Source: Phallusia mammillata | Lineage: Eukaryota; Chordata; Ascidiacea; Phlebobranchia; Ascidiidae | Direction of reading: 5' to 3' | DNA length: 64,000 nt | Assembly: GCA_003260075.1 (NCBI GenBank) | Contig: QLIY01000056.1 | Span: forward strand, 180,120-244,119 | Shown: piece by piece, positions 43,519 to 54,488 of the stretch | Numbering within the stretch: the stretch's first letter is position 1 | How the letters are laid out: each line of letters begins with the position of its first letter | Position numbers and translations under genes: made by a program | The notes under the pieces: generated by a model | Database searches by the model: none | The model's input: only the letters and a program-made list of their open reading frames with translations | What the model was told of the DNA's origin: nothing

Positions 43519-46500
43519 TCAAAATGCGTAAGGGTAAAAGCATTTGTAGCTCAACATAAAGTTATTATTCGACTGTTTTCTGTTACAGGATTCTGTAATT
43601 TTAAGTGTAAACAAATTGGAGGAACATAAATATTCCAAATTCGACCATCAAATTGTGAAAATTGGGAACTGGCTTTGATCAATTGGCTGATGTCACTTCA
43701 ATTTCATTTCTGCACTCTGCTTCACACTTCAATACAATTTGCCGCTCAAATTTTTTTGCCTGGGGCGTTTTGATTTTCTCCTGTAGTTCAAAGATATTTT
43801 CACGCAACGCGTTCCACTGACGCAATCCCAAATATCAAGAGTTTCTCGCATTTCTTTCAGGAGTTTGTTGTTTGATATTTTACAAACGTGTCATTTAATA
43901 GAGTTTTGGGATATTTACGAATCCACATTGATAACAATCGATTGCTGACATAGGCTATCGTGCCTACGCATGTAGTCTACATATTGGGCAAAATGGTGAC
44001 AATTGATTTCCTTTTGTAGGCAAAACTTCTGCAAGTTTCACTATTGTACATACCAATTAGCACAGTCATGTTTTTTTAACTTGTCAAGCATTTGGTTTCC
44101 TTTACATGCAAAATTATCCTTTAAATTTATCATTCGGTTTTCAACAATGGGTATGACGTCACTAGCAACTAGGTGACGTCTTAGTTTTTAATCTAGTTCA
44201 CCATCCCCAAAGAAGGAACAATTAGTCCCATATGAAGCAGTCTGTGTTGAATTTTTTGTCCCTTGTTTTTTTTACGTTTCCTGGTAACATGAACACTCAT
44301 GATTCTTAGGATTATACATGAGGTCCAGATGCTTGTACAAAACAAAGCTAAGTAAACCGACAGTCTTCACCAATTGGCCATAAACTTGGAGTCTCGTTAC
44401 AGCTGCAAATCGGAGGCGCTTTAATCTAAGTGATATCAGGTTGCGCAGACGTGCTCTGGCGTTCACCGGCCGCTTGTTAAAGGTAATACGAACGTGCCTA
44501 GTTCCTATACTTCAAAGCCAAGGATGCCGCAATAGAAAAGACCAGGGCTTCTGCAATTTGATGCCGATTTCGTTTTCTGTCCCGCCCTAACTGCGGTACC
44601 TACGCCCTGATCGAAAATAATGTTGCCGATTTGGTATGTTTTGATTTTGCCGTATTGGTCAATTATGTTATTGATTTAGGGTCTTATTGATAGTGCCTTT
44701 AGCGGCGCGCTGTTTGATCTGACTGTCACTTTTCTCTGGTGCTGACGTTCGTGGGCATCACGAGGCCTGTATCGGTATGCTGCAGAACTTTTTTGCGCTT
44801 TCAAAACGACCAGTTTTGCCCCCCCCCCTTTCTCTGGTGCTGACGTTCGTGGGCATCACGAGGCCTGTATCGGTATTCTGCAGAACTTTTTTGCGCTTTC
44901 AAAACGACCAGTTTTGTTTTAATTTTCTATTGGTAGTCAGTTTAATAGTTGCGCTTTATCAAAATTGAAGAAACTGTGTTGGTATGACACTTAAAAGTAA
45001 CATAAAAATTCTTCCTAAACACTCCCAATTGCAAAAAAGCCTGCTAACATTTAAAAATGGTGCAAGAATCTTGAAACGAAAGCAAAAAGTCAAGTCTATT
45101 AAATCAATTACCAGCCAAAACGTTTGTCTTATAACTTACATAACGAAAGTCGGCTATTATGTGAACAATACATAGCTGAATGCTTGAGACAATAAAAATT
45201 TGAAAACGCTCGATTGGGTAATTTCTGCTTGAACCAGCGGAACATGTGCGTTCAACCACCGTTGTATAGCCTACAACCGGCTGTACTCTGTTATGATGGG
45301 CGGTCGGTAATCACGATCCTATGGCAGAACGTACAGTTAAAGCATATTATTCAAATAACAGGATATTTAACTTGAAAAACCATGTTTTTGGTGTTCTTAC
45401 TGTTTCACAAAACTGGTTAAAAATAACAAATTTGATATTAACAACGCGAAATAAAATTCCACTTGACGTGGCCACAATCTTTTTTACTTATTTAGCCTAT
45501 CTAAAAGAAATATATCTGCGGCATATTATACCAATCAGTATTTTGGTGATAAACCATAAAACGAAACGTGTTTTGTCCGTTGCCTAGTAATCGCTTCGCC
45601 CTTTTGCACTTTGCGTTGTTGTTGGTATAAGAAAACGCGCGAGTCATTAAAATTTAATTTGCAACTGTAGTTATTCAATACTTTCCCATGCCTATACAGT
45701 TTATGGTCAAACACTCTCGTATGCATGAGAGTCATGAAGCCCCGGAAAACTACACAAGCACCAAGGCCGTCCTGTTTCTGTTGCTGTCAGTTTTGATCAT
45801 CAACTTCGACGTATGTAACAGGGTACCTGTGCTGTATCCCAAGTGCGTTTTATGTGGGATAACTTTTCGGAATATGTTGTTATAGCCTGTTTGTTTATTA
45901 TGACAAAGTGATTTGTCCTTGCAGCTCAATAAATGTAATGCATTTGGTTTAATGACTTCGTCAATAAAAGTTTGAGTTTATATTACCGCCAAAAAATGTT
46001 TTGGCCTACAGCGAATTACACATATATTTGCGTAACGTGTACGTATGTAGACCAAAAGCTAAGTATTTTTTATATTGTTAGCCAAAAAACACTTTGTTGC
46101 CTATATCGGTCAAGATATTTCCAAAATGTTTTTAAAATGCCGCAACAATTTCGACCAAGTCTGTCACAAACAGAACGTCTAACAGAGTAGGCTATCTGTA
46201 AAAATATGAAAAAGCTTGTTCTTTCCTTAGTTCGTGCGACAAATTTTAGATTTTTTCATACTGTTGCTTGAAAAATACCTAAAGTGGCCGACAAAAGGGA
46301 AACAATTTTAAAACAAAATTTTGATGCACGCATACAACAATTTTAAATTCTTTTAACATTTAATTGTTTAAAAAGCCAACGATTATATATTCTGTGTTCT
46401 TTGTAAATTCACCATAGCCAAGAAACAGGAATTAAGCTACACCAAAACTTGATAATCGTGTGAACTTTGACCTTGGGAGCGTTCGATAAAAGCCGAGGAT

Positions 46501-48372
46501 CCGTTTACTTTTATCGCGATTCGAACATTAATTATTAAACCCAGGCGTTTATTGCCCCATAAATTACTTGCTACTGCAACATCTCGACTCAATGCAAAAT
46601 ATCCAAAATGGCCGTTGCCGTTCTATGTAGTTTTGCACTCCATGTATTTTTGTTTCGTGTCTAATAGTCTACTATCGTTTTGCTGGAATGTTTGGTTGTG
46701 AAGATTGAGACACATGAAAAATGAAAAAGTAAATTTTTAAACCTAATATGTACCCAAGACAGCATTGGAATCGCAAAATAAATCTATTTCAGAAAACGGC
46801 TAAATTCCACAGTTTAACTCTAGTTTCAGATTAAATGAATTCAATCGCAAAATTGAATTACCGTTGTTTTCCGTCTAAAACTAATTTCGGGTTTGTTTGC
46901 ATCGCCACTTCATCACATTGTGATCGTTTACATTTACGTAAAACAGCATGGGCACCGAACAAAAACATGCGTTATCGGGTCAAGTGTCATGTCATTGTTT
47001 TCTGAGTATGTTCTGCCGTAGAATCGCAACCGACTACTATACAGAAAAGCGCGTTAAAACTACAGTTTTGTACAACTAAAAGTTTTAATGTCATTATGTT
47101 TGTTTAATTGTTTCTCAATATTAATCCTGTGATTTTCTCAAATGTTTAAGCCTTGCAGCAAATGTTTAAGCTAAGGTATATTTAGTCGCTTGCATGCAAG
47201 TTTGAACGTTTGAGTGGATTTTTTAACATACAATCGTTCTTTTGTAGAACCGAAATCACAACCTTGTCGACAAATCGTAAAACAAAACAAACAATTCAAA
47301 AAAACACCTTTACTGGAATTTGATATGGAAAGCGCCGGCGGATTAAGTTTAATCCTACTACCGCGAATTTGTGAGGTCCAGTGTCGCCTTACGGGTGTTT
47401 GGGCCGCAAGTCCGGCCGTTGCGGGTCTTCAGGGGCCGAAGATGTAAAATTATCAGCCCTGATTTGAGCATTTGACCTGCGACGCGGCGAAACTGGAGAA
47501 GCGAAAACGTGCCGCGACGCACAAAAAACGCACGGCCACGCAAATGAGTTTGCCCCGCTTTTGCCGTGAGGACACTGAATTTTCAGCGTTGCCGTTTCGC
47601 CTCGTAAAAGCTATAGCGCGTGTTCAGTCATACTGCAGTGTTATATAGTTAAATTGAGATAATTATTGACTGATCCGATTACAGTGGTTGATGGTGATTT
47701 AACAAAATAGTTTAAAATAATAAAGGAGTTGGAATATTCTAGCTATGCATACTTATACTACAATCGACTTATATCGGTTTTAAAGTTTCGACCAAAAGTT
47801 GTATCCAGTACAAGTTGGGTTGAATTGAGTTTATTTTGCTCGATAAAAGAAAATCGTTGAAGCACCAATTGCGGTTAAAATTTGAACTGGCTGTTAGTTT
47901 ATCATCGGATTCTGTAAATGTGCGTGTAAATAATACTGTGTACGCGTTGATACTTATATGCCTTTCAAGTTGTGTAGTTATTAATAGCTTTTTAAATAAT
48001 AGCCAATCGGTATATAAAACTTCATGTAGGCTATATTGGTTTTTTATTGCGTTTAAGAAATACACGTGTTCAGGATCATGTTCATCGTGATATGAAATGT
48101 ATCACAAAATTGTAAAGGCAAATGCTACAAGGAAGGTAACAGCAGTTAATTGATGTGTAGTGTTTAAGAAACATTTACAGTTCAGATAAAAAGAGTTCCA
48201 GGGCTTTGTTGAAATTTTATGTTAACATAGTCTGCTTTAAATGTTTCGTTAAAAATATAAATGTTAAAACGTTTTTTTGATCCAGGATAAACGCAGTTAA
48301 TAAATTTAAAAGGTTTGCTTAATCAGCTGAAGAAATAAAACCACAGGTTTGCAGTTCAGTAGTGAGGTCAAG
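43519..48372. promoter_or_regulatory. 4.9-kb gene-free region upstream of plus-strand Dlx
   Basis: No coding exon recognised. It holds one duplicate block (44728-44818 and 44829-44920 around C10 at 44819-44828) but few transposons in its right half (45-48.3 kb), in contrast to the introns to the left. In Ciona the Dll genes are controlled by several kilobases of flanking DNA, so this is the natural place for plus-strand Dlx enhancers; that is inference. Confidence 0.45.
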
Positions 48373-51300
48373 ATGGCAACGGCTGCAGCATCTTCGTCTG
48401 CGCTTCATCAACAAGGAAGTGTCGAAACACGGACCTCTCCAGGCTCCTCTTCACCACCGTCCGCCTCAAGTAGTTTATATTGGAACGATGTAAAACGAGA
48501 GCCCACCGATCCGGATTTATCATACCGCAACACTGCTGTAAATGATCAGTTCCAAGGCACCATTCCAGATGAACACTTTTCAGAAAAGGGGATCGCAAAC
48601 CACACTAATCCCTATGAAGCAGCTCCTGCTTTTCAAAGCGCCCAGTCTCTCTCGTATCAAAACTATCCAAAGCGTCAAGATGCGTATGAGGCAAATCATA
48701 GCCCTGTTTCAGTGGTAGGGGGAAGTTCTATTCAACATGGTCAAGCTGCTCCGGATTATGGTGATGCCGCATTTGAAAGACCGAATCTTCCTCGATATTC
48801 ACTCGAGGCACCCCAGTTTTCGTTCCAGCCTCCTGTAGAGTCTGTGAGCAACTTTCCAAGTCGCTACGGATTTTATCCGGGTTCGTTCCCGTTGCACATG
48901 TTTAATTTTACCTTAAAATGATTTTTTTCGAATTTTACGATTCAACCAGAATCTTTAAACCGTAAAAATATAAAAAAAGCATTAGAATTCTTCCTTTAAG
49001 TCGACCAATTATAGATTATTTAGCTTTCTGGTACTGCAAAAAATGTTTTTTTTTCCAAAATAATTATCGAAACTTTAGTACAGCGGTTTTACAAATGAAT
49101 AAATTAGGTACGCAGTAACAAAGAGTATTTTTATCACTGACATGCATTAATAAGTAATTCGTGTTTTTAGGAGCATCGAATTTTCCGAGCGTTGGTTCTC
49201 AATACAACAGCACAAACCGCAGCATGATGAGCAACTACAGCACTATGTTTCCCCAAAACCGATTTAACGGGTTTTCACAACCAGCAGCAAACGCCGAAAA
49301 GTCATATTTCCCACATGAAATGACCCCAGAAGCACCTGAGCAGTTAGCCGAGGCGCTTTACGACGACAACGATTCCACAAGCGGTGCAGAGTTAACGCCA
49401 CGAGACGAACCAAACGCCCCGCAAACCGGGGAACAAAATGGCGCCGGCGGCGCGGGCTCTGGAAATCCACCTCAAGTAACCACCAGCAAAGGCAAGAAAA
49501 ATCGGAAGCCAAGAACCATATACACAAGTTACCAGTTACAGCAGCTTGTACGGAGATTTCAACGCACTCAATATCTCGCTTTGCCAGAAAGAGCTGAATT
49601 AGCTGCCTCGCTTGGAGTCACCCAGACACAGGTGCTGTACAGCCGTATTGTGAAATCACGCCTTTCCTAAGCCTTCTAGGATTAAGTTCCGGGCCTTGGA
49701 GCCTGTTATTTTGACGTTCCTCGCCACCCAGATACGAAACCAGGTGTGAGACAAACTTGGGGCCAAAGCCAATTACAATAATGACCGGATCTTATAATCC
49801 ACTGCGTGATTTTCAGGACTACGCTGTAGGATATATGATGTTCATAATTGCTAACATAGGATTTACTATGTAACAAAATTGGCGTGGTGACGCTAGTGAT
49901 TACAATATAATATTGATCCCTATGTTGTAAAAGGTACAGACAATATCACGGACTAAGTTGACAAAAGTTTACGCAAAAAGTGTTCGGTTAATAGCGTTTT
50001 AAGAACCAAACTGTACATCGATAAAAATGTTTAATTTTGCACACAATGTTTGGTTAAACACCTTGAAAATTAAAAAATGACAAAAAACCTTTAAACTTTG
50101 AGGATTGTTCATAAGTTCATAAATAGGTGAAAATAACGGCCCAAATAGACGTAAAAAGCGACATGCTTTATTATTGAAACGTTTCGGCAAATGCTCTTGT
50201 CATTTTCAGTGATATAAGACTCACAAAACTTACACTAAACAAAGTTACCTTGTTGTTTCTGGAGATATAATAGACTACTAATTTTCCAAACTTGACAAAA
50301 GTGTATGTAACACCTAATCTAAATAAAAATGTGACAAAATGTCCAGAAGAATGTACTGTCAAAAAACGCAAAACATACTATATTTAAAAAATGTCTAAAT
50401 CTGACTTTTTTGCTGCAAAGGCTATATTTATAACTGCATTTGTAAATATCGCTGCAACTTTTCGCTTACATCTCTGCAACAGCACTAAACATTGTAAAGA
50501 GAGGGTTCTAGCGTATATAGGCCTCTCCTAAATAACATAATCAGTAGGTAATCGGTTTGGGCCACCAAGACAATTGAGACAATTTCTCCCTATTAAGACG
50601 ATTTGCCTAAAACGGGGCCTATTTGGCACATTAAGTTTCAACAGCCGCTTATGGTCCCATTAAGAAAATATGAGGATCAAAGTTTCTATAGAGCAAAATT
50701 ATAGTTCATGAAGAGAGGGGACTTTGTAATAAAACGGCTTGGCACCGAAATCAATTCTCAATTGGTTTAAACGTTTTAAATAGATTGGAAATTAAATTAA
50801 AATATTGGGACAGATTTAGTAAATTTTAAATCATTGCCTTACTTTATTTTCGGATGTAAGTAAATGCAATCAATGTTCAATAAACTAATGTGGTACATTG
50901 TACAAAAACAGTTAAAATAACGTTTTATCAAACTGCATTCAACACTCTAAATGTAGCAAATTCACCAAAGATCGATGTCATACCCCCCCCCCAATAAACT
51001 AATGTGGTACATTGTACAAAAACAGTTAAAATAACGTTTTTGTCAAACTGCATTTAACACTCTAAATGTAGCAAATTCACCAAAGATCGATGTCATTGGG
51101 AAAATGTGTTGTTTTAGTCTTAAACCTAATGTGCAAACTGCAACATGTCACAACAATATATGCCGCCAAAATAAATTGCATTCAGTAAGAAAATCAAAAT
51201 AATTAAATTTGTAAAACAGACATTAATTTGGGTGGATTGCATTCTGAGCACATCGCTTTAAGATGGATGCAAAGTTTTAAATTAGAATCGGTTTTATTGA

Positions 51301-52501
51301 ATTGGAATTTGGCACCTAATATAAATTTCCCACGTGGCTTTCCATTAAATTATGAAATCGGAATACGGTTGCAAACAATTTTCTCATGAAACTTAAAACC
51401 TTTTTTATGGCGACTTCTCGTTGCGTTTTAAGACCACGTGAAGTTTTCCTCCCGAAAGCGAAGTCAAGTAAATAATTTATTATCCCTTTTCCCGCTACTT
51501 TCTATTACGTTCGTGTTGCAGGCGAGTTACCCTTCGCTTATTTGACACTGCAACCTTTATCTTTTTTCAAGCAAATATTCAATGTATTTTATCTAAAATT
51601 GATTCTGTTTTGGTTCTTCCGCTTGATTCCGTTTGATTTAACTTCGGATCCAAACGTCGATAAAATTTAGCAAAATAAAAAATATTTGGACAAAAGGGCA
51701 TAAAAATGTATGAATTTTATTTAAACGCAATACTTCTGTTATAGTGTTCGATATTTTACTATTGCATTAAATACAAAAATCATAAGATAGATCCTAAAAT
51801 TAATAAAATTCTTATCTCCCGTTAAAATGGCCGTGTGGTGTTTGGGTGCACACAGACAAGTTGTTTAAAATCGCAATCTTTTATATGCACACACTACATT
51901 GCAATACCTTCTTTGAGAAATTCTCGTATCTTAAATTAAAATTTTTTTACAGGTCAAGATTTGGTTTCAAAACCGTCGTTCGAAGTACAAGAAGCTTCTC
52001 AAGCAGCAACTCCTGCATAAGAATGGGGGTGAACTCATGATGAGCTTTACAGCTTTCGGCACCGCGCCTCCAAATCACGGCGGCGACCAAATCGACATGA
52101 TGACGTCATCAAACGCTGCTTACGTCACTGGTGACGTTCCACACTGGGGCATGGAGGGTGAAAATCATGAAGCGCGCATTTACCAGCAACCAATGGTCGC
52201 ACCACAACACCATAACCAACAAAATGAAGTCTTAGCGCGCAATGACAACCTAGGCATTGTTACGCAACAACAGAACGCCCGAACGTGGGCCCACCAGCCC
52301 CATCAGCAGTACCCCAACGCTTCTCCCCCATGCGAGATGTACCCTCTGCCCCCTATGGTCTCGTACCCGCCCACAAACTGCCCCAACACCTCGCCCGCTA
52401 CTGAACCAATGGGAAAACGCCCTGAATTAAACCACGTGACCCACTCGGCCAATCAGCTCTGCCGCAGCGACGGTCCCGCTATGCGTTGGTCACAGACGTG
52501 A
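48373..52501 (+). CDS. Dlx: Distal-less/Dlx homeobox transcription factor, plus-strand member
   Basis: DNA-binding regulator of ectoderm and anterior neural or appendage development in bilaterians. Three exons, 48373-48880, 49171-49631 and 51953-52501, with fitting phases give 505 aa. The homeodomain (about 280-339) begins [20 protein letters not shown] and contains [19 protein letters not shown] and [15 protein letters not shown], typical of Dlx (Gln50, Asn51). The intron splits it between Gln44 and Val45, the usual Dlx position. An acidic Ser/Pro-rich N-terminal part and a His/Gln/Pro-rich C-terminus flank it. ATG 48373 is the first in frame. Intron 2 (2.3 kb) is the longest in this gene and holds an allelic-type duplicate and a fold-back fragment. 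The Ciona Dll-A or Dll-B name cannot be chosen from this sequence alone. Confidence 0.95.
50126..50211. mobile_element. Single arm of the fold-back element
   Basis: Matches one arm of 31831-31997 (ATAACGGCCCAAATAGACG, GCGACATGCTTTATTATT, ACGTTTCGGCAAATGCT). Lies in the second intron of plus-strand Dlx. Confidence 0.6.
50878..51097. repeat. Duplicate block around C10, the last of its kind
   Basis: About 104 bp (50878-50981) recurs at 50993-51097 with a couple of differences around C10 at 50983-50992. No such junction occurs to the right of this point. Confidence 0.75.
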
Positions 52502-54488
52502 GGTGTTTCAGGTGTTTTGATTTTTTGAACAAAAGTGTTGTTCCAGACGATGGATTTTTCCTGTTGAATGAATTTACCTTTGTGCCTTTAAATAACCACA
52601 GACAAACATGCCACACGGTGAGCACAAAATGTTTGCAATTATTTCACCGATTTTGCCGGAATTGGATCCTCACTGCTCTAAATTGTATTTCTGGTGGCAT
52701 GAATCTTTTCTTGTATATAGTTTGTTATTCATCTGAGAGTTTTAGTGTAAAATTTCACCCAACTTGCCAATTCCTTTTCGAACTGTATCGTGTCGGTAAG
52801 GTTTCGAAATATACATCTTTTGACAATTGCAATGCAGTCGCCTACAATTTTTGTTTGTTGTTTACCCACTTTTCATGTTTTTGAGCGGGGAATTAAAATG
52901 TAACAATGGTAACTTAAAAGGTGTAATGTTTGAACTGTTTTGCACGCCTTTTAAAATATCCCTATAGTTTTAAAGAAAAACTAAAATTGACCAAATTAAA
53001 CCAATAAACCTTTTAAAAAAGGGGCAGACTTCAAACATCCAGCATACCCCTTTTGCTCAAGTTTATATCACGTCTAGTGAAGCGTATCAAGGCCAGCTGT
53101 GATTGTCGTCATTATTAAGCTTCGTCCGCGGTCCCGTCGGAGCCAAATTACACCCCAACGGTCCCCGGTTTTAATAACCAAGACACTGTAATAAGCAGGT
53201 TCGGGTTGAAAACTGGGAATTTGGATTCCACACTTCGTGCTAAGCAAGGGTATGATCAACTGACGCTTGAGCACGGGTGACGCACTATTACTTTGATAAA
53301 AATATCTTCTATACCGATCTGGCACGCGATTGCTGCGAACGCTTTCGTAGGAAAAAGTGCAGGATTTTTATACCAAGGTTGTTTGGTATATTCAGTAGTG
53401 GGATTCAGCCAGTACGCTCCGGTTCTATAGAACCGTCTCAACAACTTTAATGAGATCAGCGAACCGGTTACCATTACTGGTTACTGTCAATCGACTTTTT
53501 GTAACAGAACCGGCTGAAAAATATGACTTTTGTGATAAAACCGACTGACAAAAAATTCGAATTCCACCACTAGGTATATTCTGTCACGTTACATATAGTT
53601 TTTAAAACTTGAATTGAATTGATACACGTTTAAGAAAAAAATATACAAATTCGCATTCGGCGTCAGCACCGAATTATAACGGCGGACTTCTGTTACTTTT
53701 GTAAGTAAATGCTTCATAATTTTTTGTTTTTCTAAATTCGTTGAAATACCAGTTTGTACAAAACTTGGCCGTTTAACAAATCAAATCATGTTTTAGTCAT
53801 AAATAGAAATGACTTTTCTGCATAAAAACACTAATAAGCTTATTTTGTACATATTTTTTGGACACCTGTTAATATTTCTAAAAAAAACACCAGACAGCAC
53901 TTGTATGTTTCACTTGAATTTATTACAAAATAACAGTGTATGCGCGCGTTTACAAAACAGTGTTAGGCAAAAACGGTACTATAGTGACATAAACTCACAG
54001 CAAATGCAGCTTCGTAAGTGGAAAACGTGAACCTGTGTGGAATAGCATTAAAATGCAAACACATATCGTGGATTGTGTGCGCAAATGAGCTAAAACAAAA
54101 GTAAAATCATACGTAAAAAATGGCAGTGATTGTGCACAAGTAATCAAACTTAAATCAACGTTGCAAAGTTTCGTAACATCATCTGAAGTGAATGTGCATT
54201 AGTGACAGCAAAAAATTTATGACACTAATCAAATAGTGCTTTTAATCCCAGTAAAACTCAGTGTAGCGCACGAGCCTTTTTGTTGCATTACTCTAGTCTT
54301 TAACACTCTTACAGTCATTCTCAGTATCATTGGTTGGTTTCAAACAGTTCATATACCTTGGTTAGTTGCTCGACGGCTTGACACTAATTAGATAGTGTTT
54401 TTTTGCAGCAATAAAACTCAGGGCAGCGCATGACCCTTTCGTAGCATTCCCAACCCTTGATACTCTTACACAACACGCAAAGCCTTTT
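52502..54488. promoter_or_regulatory. Convergent Dlx intergenic spacer
   Basis: Two kilobases between the stop codons of the two Dlx genes, holding both 3' untranslated regions. AATAAA at 53003-53008 (plus) can serve plus-strand Dlx. One MITE lies at 53393-53572. Two segments near 54228-54330 and 54375-54490 are related (ATAGTG, AATAAAACTCAG-like and GCATGA-type words), suggesting an old local duplication. In vertebrate Dlx bigene clusters the equivalent spacer carries shared enhancers; whether this does is unknown. Confidence 0.5.
53393..53572. mobile_element. hAT-type MITE, CAGTAGTGGGATTC family, with perfect target duplication
   Basis: Starts CAGTAGTGGGATTCAGCC and ends GAATTCCACCACTA. 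GGTATATT lies on both sides (53385-53392, 53573-53580). Inner words GAACCGGTTACCATTACTGG and TTTTTGTAACAGAACCGGC match 13384-13532. Confidence 0.8.

Noticed and set aside
44272..46190. Several 60-90 codon frames on both strands
   Set aside because: Compositions are AT-driven, they lack splice continuity and homology, and they overlap each other on both strands.
49632..49670. Plus-strand Dlx ending [12 protein letters not shown] after the homeodomain first half
   Set aside because: This is read-through of intron 2; the donor CAG|GTGCTG and the exon at 51953 complete the homeodomain.
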